Positions 25,030-34,312 are shown, counted from the first letter of the stretch. The stretch: 64,000 nt of DNA from Pseudactinotalea suaedae (GCF_009733815.1 NZ_WNXY01000004.1:310001-374000); one strand, 5' to 3'. A program made the numbers and translations. Notes: generated from the letters alone by a model not told the origin.

Positions 25030-25896
25030 ATGACGACGCGATCCCCTCTCTCAGCCCGCGCCCTGACCAAGGTCTACGGCGCACCGAACGCCCGCCCCGG
25101 CAGCGGGCCCGTCCCGCGGGTGGCGGTACCCCCGGGCGGCACCCAGCAGACCGCGAGCCCCGGCCCGGTGGCCTCGATGCCGGCCAACGGCGCGGTGGCG
25201 CTCGCCGGCGTCGACCTGGAGATCGCGGCCGGGGAGTCGGTCGCGATCATGGGGCCCTCGGGCTCGGGCAAGACGACGCTGCTGCACTGCCTCGCCGGCA
25301 TCCTGCCGTCCACGAGCGGGCAGGTGATCTGGAACGGACGCGACCTGGCCGGCATGTCCGACGGCGACCGCACCGCGCTGCGCCGTCAGGACTTCGGGTT
25401 CGTGTTCCAGTCCGGCCAGCTGCTCCCCGAGCTGCCCGCCGACGAGAACGCCGCCCTCCCGCTCATGCTTGGCGGGGTGCCGCGGCACCAGGCGGTCGCC
25501 GCCGCTCGTGAGTGGCTCGGCTACCTCGGTCTCGCCGGCATGGAGGACCGCCGCCCGGGCGAGCTGTCCGGCGGCCAGGCGCAGCGTGTGGCGATCGCTC
25601 GCGCGCTCACGTGCTCGCCCGGCGTGATCTTCGCCGACGAGCCCACCGGCGCCCTCGACCAGCACACCGGTCAGGAGGTGCTGCGCGTCCTGCGCGACGC
25701 GACCGAGCAGACCGGCGCGAGCCTCGTCGTCGTCACCCACGACGAGCAGGTCGCCGCGTGGTGCTCGCGCACCGTCCGGATGCGTGACGGCCTCGTCGTG
25801 AGGCCCGACGGCGGAGCCCAGCAGGTCCCCTACCCCACCCCTGTCGCGGGCCAGGTCCCGCACACCGTGCAGAGCCAGGCGGGTGCGTCATGGTGA
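25030..25896 (+). CDS. MacB/LolD-type ABC transporter ATPase
   Basis: A 288-aa ATPase paired with an FtsX-like permease. Walker A is GPSGSGKT, the Q-loop region is [13 protein letters not shown], the signature is [15 protein letters not shown], Walker B is [12 protein letters not shown] and the H-loop is VVTHDEQV. Unusually, about 35 Pro/Gly/Ala-rich residues (about 22-56) interrupt the normal spacing between the first strand (LTKVYG) and [11 protein letters not shown] placed the start at the ATG at 25030; the preceding 172-nt gap has no convincing gene. It overlaps the permease by 7 nt. Such pairs act as mechanotransmitters or exporters, often for antimicrobial resistance. Confidence 0.9.
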   Translation: MTTRSPLSARALTKVYGAPNARPGSGPVPRVAVPPGGTQQTASPGPVASMPANGAVALAGVDLEIAAGESVAIMGPSGSGKTTLLHCLAGILPSTSGQVIWNGRDLAGMSDGDRTALRRQDFGFVFQSGQLLPELPADENAALPLMLGGVPRHQAVAAAREWLGYLGLAGMEDRRPGELSGGQAQRVAIARALTCSPGVIFADEPTGALDQHTGQEVLRVLRDATEQTGASLVVVTHDEQVAAWCSRTVRMRDGLVVRPDGGAQQVPYPTPVAGQVPHTVQSQAGASW

Positions 25897-27194
25897 CCGC
25901 TGTGCGCATGTGGTTGCTGCTGCGCAAGCGCGACGCCGGTCGCACCGACCCGCAGCGGCTCACCAGCGTCCTCGCCGTGGTGGCGTTCGCGGTGACCACG
26001 GCGGTCGCGCTGCTCGTGCTCGGAGGGTTCCGAGCCTTCGCCGAGCGGCACGCGGCGGCGCCCAGCGACGACACCAGCCTGTATGTGATGCTCGCCGGCA
26101 CCGCCGCAGGGCTGCTGCTGATCCCGTTGGTCACGTTGGGTGGCGCGGCCTCCCGGTTGGCGGTCGCCCGCCGCGACGAGCGACTGGCGGCGCTGCGGCT
26201 CGCGGGCGCGACCACCCCTCAGGTGTCCACCCTCGCGCTGCTCGACTCGACGCTGCAGGCCGCGATCGGTGCCGTCATCGGTGCCGTGGCCTACTTCGGT
26301 CTGATCCCGCTCGTGCTGCCGGTGACCTTCCAGCAGCGACCCTTCAGCTACGCCGAGCTGGTGCTGCCCTGGTGGGCGCTGCCGCTGTCGGTGGTCGCGG
26401 TGGTGCTGGTGGCGCTGGTGTCGGCGGCAGCGAGCCTGCGGCGCGTGGCGATCACCCCGCTCGGGGTGGCCGCGCGGCAGGCGCCGCCCGGGCTGCACTG
26501 GACCCGCGTGGTCCCGATCGTCGTCGTCTGCGGTGGCTTCGTGGTGCTGTTCAACTCCGGTCAGGCTCCGCTGATCGTGCTGATCCTCTTCCTGCTGGGC
26601 GGGCTCGCCGTCGTCAACATCGTCGGCCCCTGGCTGATGGGTGTGATCGGCAAGCGCGCGGCCAAGCGTGCGAAGACCGCCGCCTCGCTGATCGCGGCAC
26701 GGCGCCTCATCGACGCCCCGAAGACCGCCTGGCGCAGCGTCGGTGGCGTGGCCCTGGCCACGTTCATCGCGAGCATGGCTGCCTCCGCCGCGATGTTCGC
26801 GGCGGGCGACCCCGACCCGATGCTCGCCGACATCGGCACCGGGGGTCAGCTGACCCTGGTGATCGCGGCCGTGGTCGCCGCCACCTCCACGGGTGTGATG
26901 CAGGCGGGGCGGATCATCGACCAGCGCGCCGAGTACCGGGCGCTGCACCTGGCGGGCACCGACGTCCGCGTGATGGACGAGGCGCGGCTGCGCGAGGTCG
27001 GGGTGCCGCTGATCGCGGCGGTGCTGCTCGCCACCGCAGCGGCGTCGGTGTTCCTCGTGCCGGCCCTCGGGATGGGGCTGTTCACCGAGCCCGTGGTGGT
27101 CGTCCAGTACCTGCTGAGCGTCGTCGGCGCCTGCGCCCTGGTGCTCGCCGGTTCGTGGGCGAGCAAGGGGGTGGTGCGCACCGTGCTGGCGTGA
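25890..27194 (+). CDS. FtsX-like ABC permease
   Basis: A 434-aa integral membrane protein with roughly eight to ten hydrophobic segments arranged as two FtsX-like halves. The AARRLIDAPKTAWRSVGG segment begins the second half. Conserved small-residue loops such as RDERLAALRLAGATTPQV match FtsX coupling regions. The gene starts inside the end of the ATPase gene. The short product has no large extracytoplasmic MacB domain. Substrate unknown. Confidence 0.85.
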   Translation: MVTAVRMWLLLRKRDAGRTDPQRLTSVLAVVAFAVTTAVALLVLGGFRAFAERHAAAPSDDTSLYVMLAGTAAGLLLIPLVTLGGAASRLAVARRDERLAALRLAGATTPQVSTLALLDSTLQAAIGAVIGAVAYFGLIPLVLPVTFQQRPFSYAELVLPWWALPLSVVAVVLVALVSAAASLRRVAITPLGVAARQAPPGLHWTRVVPIVVVCGGFVVLFNSGQAPLIVLILFLLGGLAVVNIVGPWLMGVIGKRAAKRAKTAASLIAARRLIDAPKTAWRSVGGVALATFIASMAASAAMFAAGDPDPMLADIGTGGQLTLVIAAVVAATSTGVMQAGRIIDQRAEYRALHLAGTDVRVMDEARLREVGVPLIAAVLLATAAASVFLVPALGMGLFTEPVVVVQYLLSVVGACALVLAGSWASKGVVRTVLA

Positions 27195-27250
27195 TGCCGG
27201 CGCATGCACAGCACGGTCGGCCGCGGAGGGCGGTCGACCAGGAGGGTCGC

Positions 27251-27288
27251 GGGGCGGTTCGAGCCGGAGGGGGCTCGCACCGCCCCGT
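27251..27288 (+). terminator. Terminator hairpin after the FtsX permease
   Basis: Stem of CGGGGCGGT plus CGAGCC paired with GGCTCG plus ACCGCCCCG, one internal mismatch, 6-nt loop, followed by TTGCT. It lies 57 nt after the permease stop and before the convergent WYL regulator, so it may serve both strands. Confidence 0.6.
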
Positions 27289-27391
27289 TGCTCTGCCCGG
27301 CTGCTGTCGGGTGTCCGGCGCGGCCGCGATATCGGTCAGGTCCTGCGGGTGTCGATGACGGCGGACAGACCCTGGGCGATGTCGGCGCGGG

Positions 27392-28369
27392 CTAGGAGGG
27401 TGGAGGTGCGTCCAGGGCTCGGAGCATCCGCTCGAGCACCTCGCGCAGCTCGGACCGTGCCGGCTCCGGCAGGTCGGTGGTGTACGTGACGCCCGGGGGC
27501 ACCCAGGACATCCCGTACATCGTCTCGCGGAAGTCCGAGCCACCGACCGGCCACCGGGTACGGCTCTCATCCTCCACGACGGCGCCCTGCGCCCAGTTCC
27601 CGAACCACTCCTTCATCTGCGCGAGCGGCATGTCCATCACCACGTCGGCCTCCAGAGGCTTCCGCACCCACTGGGAGGCGATGAAGATGAGCTCGTCGAC
27701 CTCCGCGGCCGAGATCTCGCGCGGCTCGAACCGCATGTGCGTGTGCTCGACGGCGCTGAGCCGGTCGACACGGAACGTGCGCCAGTCGTCGCGGTCCCGG
27801 TCCCAGCAGAGCAGGTACCAGTGCCGGTCGGCGGGCGCCAGGGCGTACGGCTCCACCCGACGCTCGCTGGTCTCGCCGCCGGCGCTCGTGTAGCTGAAGC
27901 GCAGCCGTTCGTGGTCACGGCACGCGAGCGCGAGCTCGCCCAGCACCGGGCCCGAGACCACCGACCCGCGATGCACACCCGTCGGCCGGATCGCCGCCGC
28001 GAGCGCGTTGACCCGCGTGCGCAGCGTCGGGGGCAGCACCTGCTCGATCTTGGCCAGGGCCGAGAGCGTGGTGTGCGGGCCGTCGACCAGCCGCTGCGTG
28101 GCGGCCAGCCGCAGCCCGATACCGATCGCGACCGCCTCGTCGTCGTTGAGCAGCAGCGGCGGCAGCGCGTTGCCCGGCGCCAGCCGGTAGCCGCCCTCGA
28201 CGCCGGGCGCCGACGTCACGCGGTAGCCGAGGCCGCGGAGCCGGTCGATGTCGCGGCGCACGGTGCGCTCGGTGACCGCGAGCCGGTCGGCGAGCTCGCG
28301 CCCGGCCCAGTGCCGGTGGGTCTGCAGCAGGTTGAGCAGCGCGAGGATTCGCTCGGTGGTGTCGGCCAT
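27392..28369 (-). CDS. YafY-type HTH/WYL-domain transcriptional regulator
   Basis: 325 aa. The N-terminal HTH is ILALLNLLQTHRHWAGRELA then TERTVRRDIDRLRGLGY. A WYL domain follows (about 140-230), with its motif as WYLLCWDRDRDDWRTFRVDR, and a C-terminal WCX extension. The start ATG at 28369 has an SD (GAGGAT) about 8 nt upstream. It is divergent from the exporter ABC genes, which it probably represses. WYL domains respond to small ligands or nucleic acid. Confidence 0.92.
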   Translation of the reverse strand: MADTTERILALLNLLQTHRHWAGRELADRLAVTERTVRRDIDRLRGLGYRVTSAPGVEGGYRLAPGNALPPLLLNDDEAVAIGIGLRLAATQRLVDGPHTTLSALAKIEQVLPPTLRTRVNALAAAIRPTGVHRGSVVSGPVLGELALACRDHERLRFSYTSAGGETSERRVEPYALAPADRHWYLLCWDRDRDDWRTFRVDRLSAVEHTHMRFEPREISAAEVDELIFIASQWVRKPLEADVVMDMPLAQMKEWFGNWAQGAVVEDESRTRWPVGGSDFRETMYGMSWVPPGVTYTTDLPEPARSELREVLERMLRALDAPPPS

Positions 28370-28379
28370 GTCACCATCC

Positions 28380-28394
28380 TCCTCGAATCGAGGA
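28380..28394. promoter_or_regulatory. Operator-like 15-bp palindrome
   Basis: TCCTCGAATCGAGGA is a perfect inverted repeat (7+1+7) between the divergent WYL regulator and the ABC ATPase. It lies just upstream of the ATPase promoter. It is a good candidate binding site for the WYL protein. Confidence 0.5.
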
Positions 28395-28417
28395 CTGTTG
28401 CTGTCCGCATCGAGTCC

Positions 28418-28423
28418 TACCGT
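28418..28423 (+). promoter_or_regulatory. Putative -10 box of DrrA-like ATPase gene
   Basis: TACCGT, 6 nt before the ATG at 28430. No SD is seen, so the message is probably leaderless. Confidence 0.45.
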
Positions 28424-28429
28424 CGAGTC

Positions 28430-29467
28430 ATGCCTTCCGACACCGTCATCTCCACCCAGGGCCTCACCAAGCGATTCACCGTCAAGAAGTCCGAGGTCGA
28501 AGCGGTCACCGACCTCACCGTCGACGTCCAGCGCGGCGCGCTCGTCGCCTTCCTCGGTCCGAACGGCGCCGGCAAGTCGACCAGCCTGCGCATGCTGACC
28601 ACGCTGATCCCGCCGACCGCGGGCAGCGCCACCGTGGCCGGGTACGACATCCAGAAGGAACCAGCCGGCGTGCGCTCGCGCATCGGCTACGTGGGCCAGG
28701 GCAGCTCGGGCAGCTTCGCGCAGCGCGTCCGCGACGAGCTGCTCAGCCAGGGCGCCTTCTACGGCATGGGCCGGCGCGAGCGGACCGAGCGCGCCGACGA
28801 GCTCATCGCCTCGCTCGAGCTGGACGCCTTCGCCACCCGCACCGTGCAGCAGCTCTCCGGCGGGCAGAAGCGCCGCCTCGACATCGCGCTCGGCCTCATC
28901 CACGCGCCGGAGGTGCTGTTCCTCGACGAGCCCTCCACCGGCCTGGACCCGCAGAGCCGCGCCAACCTGTGGGAGCACATCATCGCGCTGCGCGCCCGCT
29001 ACGGCACCACCGTCTTCCTCACCACCCACTACCTCGAGGAGGCCGACCGGTACGCCGAGCGGGTGATGGTGATGGACAGCGGCAGGGTCATCGCCGATGA
29101 CACCGCGGCCGCGCTCAAGGCCGACCTCGCCGGCGACGCCCTGACCCTCACCCTCGAGGAGGGAGGCGACCTCGCCCGGGCGAGCTCCGCCGTCGGGCGT
29201 CTCGCCGGGGCGACGGCGGAGCACCGGGGCGACCGGACGCTCGCGTTCACGGCTCCGTCGGGATCCGCGCTGCTGCCGCGGCTGCTGCGCGAGCTCGATC
29301 ACGAGGGCATCGGGGTGGCCACCGCCACCGCGGTCCCGCCGACCCTCGACGACGTGTTCCTCGCCCTCACCGGCCGCACCCTCCGCGACGCCGACCAGCC
29401 CGAGGGTGACGACGCGCCCGCCACCACCGACACCGAGTCCCACACGCTCGAAGGGAGCACCCGATGA
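28430..29467 (+). CDS. DrrA-like daunorubicin-type ABC exporter ATPase
   Basis: A 345-aa ATPase of the drug/polyketide exporter class. Walker A is GPNGAGKS, the signature is LSGGQKRRLDIALGL, Walker B is VLFLDEPSTGLDPQSR and the H-loop is LTTHYLEEADRYAERV. The C-terminal part (TLDDVFLALTGRTLRD) is the typical DrrA ending. It overlaps the permease by 4 nt (ATGA at 29464). The divergent WYL gene suggests inducible efflux. The substrate is probably a hydrophobic toxin or drug, not further predictable. Confidence 0.93.
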   Translation: MPSDTVISTQGLTKRFTVKKSEVEAVTDLTVDVQRGALVAFLGPNGAGKSTSLRMLTTLIPPTAGSATVAGYDIQKEPAGVRSRIGYVGQGSSGSFAQRVRDELLSQGAFYGMGRRERTERADELIASLELDAFATRTVQQLSGGQKRRLDIALGLIHAPEVLFLDEPSTGLDPQSRANLWEHIIALRARYGTTVFLTTHYLEEADRYAERVMVMDSGRVIADDTAAALKADLAGDALTLTLEEGGDLARASSAVGRLAGATAEHRGDRTLAFTAPSGSALLPRLLRELDHEGIGVATATAVPPTLDDVFLALTGRTLRDADQPEGDDAPATTDTESHTLEGSTR

Positions 29468-30255
29468 CCGCCACCGCCACCGCCACCGCCAGGATCGTCC
29501 GACCCCAGCTCGGGCGGGACACCTGGAACGTGCTGATCCGTGAGCTGAAGCCGGTCGTCCGGGACCCGTTCTCGTTGATCTTCAGCCTGGTGCAACCGCT
29601 GGTGTTCCTGGGCCTGTTCGGGCCGCTGCTGGTGGCGCAGTCCGGAGGAGACCTGGCGGGCACGCTGTCGTGGTTCGTGCCGGGTGTGCTGGTCATGATC
29701 GTGCTGTTCGGCACCGGTGCGACCGGCTCCAACCTGCAGTACGAGATGATGACCGGCTCTCACGAACGCACCCTGGTCGCACCGCTGTCGCGGTCCTCGC
29801 TGCTGATCGGGCGCGCGCTCAAGGAGGTGGCACCGATCATCGTGCAGGCGTTGCTGATCGTGGCGATCGCGCTGCCCTTCGGGTTCCGTGCCCACCCGCT
29901 CGGGCTGGTGGCCGGGCTGGCGCTGCTGGGGGTGTTCGGGATCGGGCTGGGCGCGCTCAGCTACTCCCTGGCGCTGGCGACCAAGCAGCGCGAGTGGCTG
30001 TTCTGGGGTGTCCAGCAGAGCCTGATCTTCCCGCTGCTGATCCTGTCCGGTGTGCTGCTCCCGCTCGACGGCGGTCCGGCGTGGATGCGAGCCGTGGCCG
30101 CCGTCAACCCCGTCTCGTACGTGGTCGACGCCGAACGAGCGCTGCTGACCGGCTCGCTCGGGGCACCCGAGGTGCTGTGGGGGTGGGTGGCTGCGGCCGC
30201 GCTCGCCGCGGTCGGGCTCGCGGTCGGGGTGAGAGCGATCCGGCGCAGCAGCTGA
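29464..30255 (+). CDS. DrrB-like ABC-2 type exporter permease
   Basis: A 263-aa ABC-2 permease with about six hydrophobic helices and the usual VLIRELKPVVRDP cytoplasmic entry. The conserved loop FWGVQQSLIFPLLILSGVLL with the following LPLDGGPAWM is typical of the family before the final helices. It overlaps the ATPase gene by 4 nt. It forms the exporter with the preceding gene. Confidence 0.92.
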   Translation: MTATATATARIVRPQLGRDTWNVLIRELKPVVRDPFSLIFSLVQPLVFLGLFGPLLVAQSGGDLAGTLSWFVPGVLVMIVLFGTGATGSNLQYEMMTGSHERTLVAPLSRSSLLIGRALKEVAPIIVQALLIVAIALPFGFRAHPLGLVAGLALLGVFGIGLGALSYSLALATKQREWLFWGVQQSLIFPLLILSGVLLPLDGGPAWMRAVAAVNPVSYVVDAERALLTGSLGAPEVLWGWVAAAALAAVGLAVGVRAIRRSS

Positions 30256-30379
30256 GCCGTGCGTGGCGCCCGCGGTCGCGTCGGGGGATCCTCCGATCGG
30301 CGGATATCGGCACGGGGAGCGTCCTTGAAGACTGTCCGGGGCGGCGCGAGGTGCGCCGCTCGGGAAGGGAGATGTCGTC

Positions 30380-30751
30380 ATGTTGATCGCCTACTGGGGA
30401 CTCGCCGGCTCGCTCGCGGCCGTGTTCCTGGCGGCCGGCCTCAGCAAGCTGGTTCGCCCGAGAGCGGCGCTAGCCGCGGCGGGACTGGACTACGTCGAGG
30501 ACTTCACATCCGGACAGATCAAGCTGATCGGGGGCGCCGAGGTGGTCGGCGCCGTCGGCCTCGTGCTGCCGATGCTGCTCGACATCGTTCCGTTGCTCAG
30601 CCCGGTCGCGGCGTGCGCGCTGGCCGCGATGATGGTCGGCGGCGTGATCACGCACGTCCGCCGCGACGAGGCGTATGCGTTCCCGCTGGTCCTGGCGGTG
30701 CTGTCGGCAGCCGCGGCCGCGCTCGGGCTGATGCCCTCGGCCGGGGCGTGA
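30380..30751 (+). CDS. DoxX-like four-helix membrane protein
   Basis: A 123-aa protein of the DoxX/MauE-like group. It has four hydrophobic segments and the common AGLSKLVRP motif after the first helix, then IKLIGGAEVVGAVGLVLPML. An SD (GGGAAGGGAG) precedes the ATG by about 9 nt. It stands between the exporter and an NmrA-like gene with its own gap on each side. DoxX-like proteins are linked to quinone or thiol redox chemistry, but this member's role is unknown. Confidence 0.82.
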   Translation: MLIAYWGLAGSLAAVFLAAGLSKLVRPRAALAAAGLDYVEDFTSGQIKLIGGAEVVGAVGLVLPMLLDIVPLLSPVAACALAAMMVGGVITHVRRDEAYAFPLVLAVLSAAAAALGLMPSAGA

Positions 30752-31020
30752 GCAGCACGATCAGCAGCCCCTCGCCACTCGCTCTCGCTCAGCGGGACCG
30801 GCGGCCTCGGCGAGGGGACATCGAGCTTCGGCCGCTGCTCGCGGGACCTTCTCGTGTGCGCTCGAGAGGGCACCTGTGATGCTGGAGATCCGACCCAGCC
30901 GGCGCAGGACGTCGGCTGGGAACCATGACGGGCAGCCGTGAGGCGAGCCCACCGACCATCACCGCACGGCGCGCGAGCGCACCTCCTGCTCGCAGCGCCC
31001 CGACACGAAGGGAGAGAACG

Positions 31021-31881
31021 ATGACGACAGGCGTCATGGCACCGAAGGGGAACGTCGGCGCTCATGTGCTGCGCCTGCTGATCCAGGCCGGCGAGCGCCC
31101 CCGTGCGCTGCTCCGTGATCCGGGCACGCTGGACTCGGAGGTGTCGGAGCTGGTGGAGACCGCCACCTGCGATGTCGGGGATCCGCAGTCGGTGATCGAC
31201 GCGACGGCCGGCCTGAGCGCGCTCTACTGGGTGAGTCCGACAGCGATGGATCGCGATCCGGTCGCGGCCCACCGAGAGGTCGCGGAGCACCTCAGCGCGG
31301 CCGTGCAGCGCAACGGCATCGAACGCGTCGTGTTCCAGTCGAGCGGTGGCGCGGAGAAGCGCCAGGGCGTCGGTGAGATCGACGGCCTCGCGGCGATCGA
31401 GGTCGCACTCGACGCCTGCGGTGCCTCCGTCACCCATCTGCGGTGCGGGTACTTCTTCACCAACCTGCTCATGGACGCCGAGGGGATCCGCAGCGGCGCG
31501 CTGAGCACGGCGATGGACCCCGATCGCCCGTTGCCCTGGGTCGCGCCGGCTGATGTCGCCGCGGTGGCGGCGTCCAGGCTCCTCGGCGGCTCGTGGACGG
31601 GTCGCCACGTCCAGGGCGTCCACGGGCCCGAAGACCTCTCGTTCCGTGACGTCGCGTCGGTGCTCGCCGAGGTCCTGGGGCACGACGTCACCGTCAACCA
31701 GGTCAGCGACGACGACGTCCGCACCCAGCTGGCGTCGCTGGGCATGGGTCAGGACTCGGTCGAGGCGATCGTCGGCATGACCGCCGGCATCCGGGACGAC
31801 TACACGCCCGAGCAGCCGCGCTCGTACGTCACGACGACGCCGACGACGCTCAGGAGCTGGGCATCCGCCCACCTGACCTGA
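31021..31881 (+). CDS. NmrA/NAD(P)-binding-fold protein with altered nucleotide loop
   Basis: A 286-aa atypical short-chain dehydrogenase of the NmrA/QOR2-like group. The fold is visible in ALYWVSPTA, RVVFQSSGGAEK and HLRCGYFFTNLL. The usual N-terminal TGATGxxG loop reads MAPKGNVG, so the first glycine position of the dinucleotide motif is not conserved. Cofactor binding may be weaker, or the protein may be a redox-sensing regulator as NmrA is. The start has an SD (AAGGGAGAG). A 269-nt gap in front holds no gene that I can support. Confidence 0.82.
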   Translation: MTTGVMAPKGNVGAHVLRLLIQAGERPRALLRDPGTLDSEVSELVETATCDVGDPQSVIDATAGLSALYWVSPTAMDRDPVAAHREVAEHLSAAVQRNGIERVVFQSSGGAEKRQGVGEIDGLAAIEVALDACGASVTHLRCGYFFTNLLMDAEGIRSGALSTAMDPDRPLPWVAPADVAAVAASRLLGGSWTGRHVQGVHGPEDLSFRDVASVLAEVLGHDVTVNQVSDDDVRTQLASLGMGQDSVEAIVGMTAGIRDDYTPEQPRSYVTTTPTTLRSWASAHLT

Positions 31882-31902
31882 TCGGCAGCAGCGGCGACAG
31901 GC

Positions 31903-33075
31903 TCAGTGCGTGTACGGCCGCTCGCGCGGCACGTCGGGGTTGAGCTCGACGCCGAAGCCGGGCGTCTCGGGCAGTCGCAGCCGCCCGTTCTCGGGCACAG
32001 GCTCGCCGAGCAGGAGCGGTGCGAACATCGGCACCACCTCCTCGGCGGTCTCGTGCATCATGAGGAACTCAGAGAACGGGCTGTTGGTCCGGGTGATCAC
32101 GAAGTGGTAGCTGTACACGCTCGAGCCGTGCGGGACCACCATCGCGCCGTGGGCGTCGGCCAGCGCCGAGATCTTGATCAGCTCGGTGATGCCGCCGCAC
32201 CAGTTGACGTCCGGCTGGATGATGTCGACGCCGGTCTCCAGCAGCTGCCGGAAGCCCCACCGGGTGGCCTCGTGCTCGCCGGTGGTGATGAGCACGCTGG
32301 GCGGCGCCTGGCGCTTGAGCTGGGCGTAGCCCCAGTAGTCGTCCGGGATCAGCGCCTCCTCGAGCCATCGCAGCTCGTGCTCGACGGCGGCGTGCGCGAG
32401 CCGGGTGGCGTACTCGACGTCGAGCGACATCCACGCGTCCCACATCAGCCAGAAGCCGCTCCCCACGCGTGCGCGCATGTCGGCGAGCGCGGCGATGTTC
32501 GCCTCGAAGCCCCGCTGCCCTTCCGCAGGAGCGTGATGGATCGGCATCTTCCCGCCGATGAAGCCGAGCTGCTGCGCGATGTCAGGCCTGGCTCCGGTGG
32601 CGTAGAACGTCAGCTCGTCGCGGACCGGGCCGCCCAGCAGCGCGTACACGGGCTCGCCGCGCAACCGGCCCAGCAGGTCGTACAGGGCGAGGTCGACGCC
32701 GGAGATCGTGTTGAGCACCACGCCGCGCCGCCCGTAGTACAGGGTCGAGCGGTACATCTGGTCCCAGATGCGCTCCAGATCGGTGACCTCGCGGCCCTCG
32801 AGGAACCGGGCCAGGTGGTTCTCGACGATCCAGGCTCCGATCTCGCCCGCCGTGGTGACGGCGAACCCGATCGTCCCGTCGCTCGCCTCGATCTCCACGA
32901 CGAGCGTGCCGAGCACGTCGATGCCGAACGACCGGCGCGACTGCCGGTACTCGGGGTAGACGGACATCGGTGTCGCGATGTGGTCGTCGATCCAGTGCGC
33001 GCCCGGCTGGTCGTGGTAGTCGGCGCCCTTGCCCCGCACGGTGTAGGCGCGGACCTCACGGATGGTCGTGCGCAT
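31903..33075 (-). CDS. rhmD: L-rhamnonate dehydratase
   Basis: A 390-aa enolase-superfamily enzyme that dehydrates L-rhamnonate to 2-keto-3-deoxy-L-rhamnonate. It follows E. coli RhmD almost segment by segment: [112 protein letters not shown] and the C-terminal GFGVELNPD. The catalytic His of VPHGSS and metal ligands (Asp of MWDAW, Glu of the TTGEH block) are present. An SD (AGGAG) precedes the ATG, and the gene overlaps the upstream dehydrogenase by 20 nt. It supports a non-phosphorylating L-rhamnose route. Confidence 0.93.
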   Translation of the reverse strand: MRTTIREVRAYTVRGKGADYHDQPGAHWIDDHIATPMSVYPEYRQSRRSFGIDVLGTLVVEIEASDGTIGFAVTTAGEIGAWIVENHLARFLEGREVTDLERIWDQMYRSTLYYGRRGVVLNTISGVDLALYDLLGRLRGEPVYALLGGPVRDELTFYATGARPDIAQQLGFIGGKMPIHHAPAEGQRGFEANIAALADMRARVGSGFWLMWDAWMSLDVEYATRLAHAAVEHELRWLEEALIPDDYWGYAQLKRQAPPSVLITTGEHEATRWGFRQLLETGVDIIQPDVNWCGGITELIKISALADAHGAMVVPHGSSVYSYHFVITRTNSPFSEFLMMHETAEEVVPMFAPLLLGEPVPENGRLRLPETPGFGVELNPDVPRERPYTH

Positions 33076-34126
33076 CGCTGCTCCTGCCGGGATCGAGGTC
33101 GACGGCGAGAGTCACCAGGACCTTGCCCGGTACGTCCGCGTGCGCGGCGAGAGCGGTGAAGGCGGCAGCCGCCTCCGTCAGCGGGACGGTTCTCGAGATG
33201 AGCGAGCGGGCCTTGTCCGGCTCGGCGGCGATCCAGGCCGCCGCGGTGCGGAAGTCGTCTGCGGAGTAGGCGAAGCTGCCCACGAGCTCGCGCTCCGCGG
33301 TCGTGACGAGGTAGGCGTCGAGCGACAGCTGCGGTGAGCCCATCCCGACGAGGCAGATGCGGGCGCCGAGGCGGGTCGCGCTCAGCGCCGTCGCCAGCGA
33401 GGCCGAGATCCCGACGGCGTCGATCGCCACATCGGCGGCGCCGCCGAGCGCCGCGTGGATCTGGGCCTCGACGTCGGGGCCGGTCGGGTCGATCGCGACG
33501 GCGCCGAGCCGGTCCAGCAGCTCCCGGCGGCTCGCGGTCGGCTCGGTGACCACGATCCCGCCGGCGGCGGCACCCTGGAGCGCGAGCACGACCGACTGCC
33601 CGATCGGCCCGCCGCCGACCACGAGCACCCGGTCGCCGGGCTGCACCCGCGCCCTGCGGACCGCGTGCACCGCGACCGCGAGCGGCTCCACGAGGGCGCC
33701 GTGCTCGATCGGGGTGCCGGCGGGGAGCGGGACCACGTTCCGCGCCGGCACCGTGACGTGCTCGGCGAACGCCGCCACGATCTCGGGTGCGACGCCGACG
33801 ACCCGCCGCCCGGGAGCCTGCTGCTCACGTCCCGCGAACTCCGCGGTCTCGCCGTCGGGCACAAGCACCGGGTTGAAGGTCGCCACGGTGCCGACGGCGA
33901 TCCCCGGCACGCCCTCGCCGACGGCCTCGACCACGCCCACGCTCTCGTGACCCATCACCTGACCCGGCACGCGGCGACCGTTCTCACCGGTGAACCCGTG
34001 GATGTCGGACCCGCAGATGCCTGTGAACGCGATCCGGATCCGCACCTCGCCCGGACCGGGAGGCTCGGGATCCGGGAGGTCGACCACCGCGAGCTGGTGG
34101 AACTGCTCGAGCCGTAACGCCTTCAT
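33056..34126 (-). CDS. Zinc-type MDR alcohol/polyol dehydrogenase lacking the structural zinc
   Basis: A 356-aa medium-chain dehydrogenase. Catalytic-zinc positions are present: Cys in GICGSDIHG, His-Glu in [13 protein letters not shown], and Glu in [13 protein letters not shown]. The Rossmann motif is [12 protein letters not shown]. In the loop that normally holds four structural-zinc cysteines, the sequence is [19 protein letters not shown], with none. It is the first gene of an operon with rhmD. It probably oxidises a deoxy-keto-rhamnonate or a related sugar acid (inference), as in diketo-hydrolase rhamnose routes. An SD-like GGGAGC lies before the ATG. Confidence 0.87.
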   Translation of the reverse strand: MKALRLEQFHQLAVVDLPDPEPPGPGEVRIRIAFTGICGSDIHGFTGENGRRVPGQVMGHESVGVVEAVGEGVPGIAVGTVATFNPVLVPDGETAEFAGREQQAPGRRVVGVAPEIVAAFAEHVTVPARNVVPLPAGTPIEHGALVEPLAVAVHAVRRARVQPGDRVLVVGGGPIGQSVVLALQGAAAGGIVVTEPTASRRELLDRLGAVAIDPTGPDVEAQIHAALGGAADVAIDAVGISASLATALSATRLGARICLVGMGSPQLSLDAYLVTTAERELVGSFAYSADDFRTAAAWIAAEPDKARSLISRTVPLTEAAAAFTALAAHADVPGKVLVTLAVDLDPGRSSDAHDHP

Positions 34127-34232
34127 CTACCCGGGCTCCCTCGTCCGTCGCTCTGTGCTGCCACCCTCCCATCACACCGGTGCCAGGTCGAGGCCCGCAC
34201 CGCGGACCGAGACGCTCGCCGGCACGGTGGCG

Positions 34233-34312
34233 GTGCAACAGATCCGTCGTCAGATCGCCCGCAGTGCCCCGTTCCGGGCGATCCGGTACATCTGGAGACG
34301 GATTCGTTGCAC
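34233..34312. repeat. Nested inverted repeat between BASS transporter and dehydrogenase
   Basis: Outer arms GTGCAACAGATCCGTC (34233-34248) and GACGGATTCGTTGCAC (34297-34312) pair with two mismatches. Inner arms GATCGCCC (34253-34260) and GGGCGATC (34276-34283) pair perfectly. The element starts 15 nt after the BASS gene stop and ends about 107 nt before the dehydrogenase ATG. It could be a terminator, an operator pair or a small palindromic element. Confidence 0.6.

Noticed and set aside
30752-31020. A gene in the gap before the NmrA-like protein
   Set aside because: Open frames exist but have no start with an SD or leaderless box, no homology and poor codon bias. I saw nothing else in this stretch.
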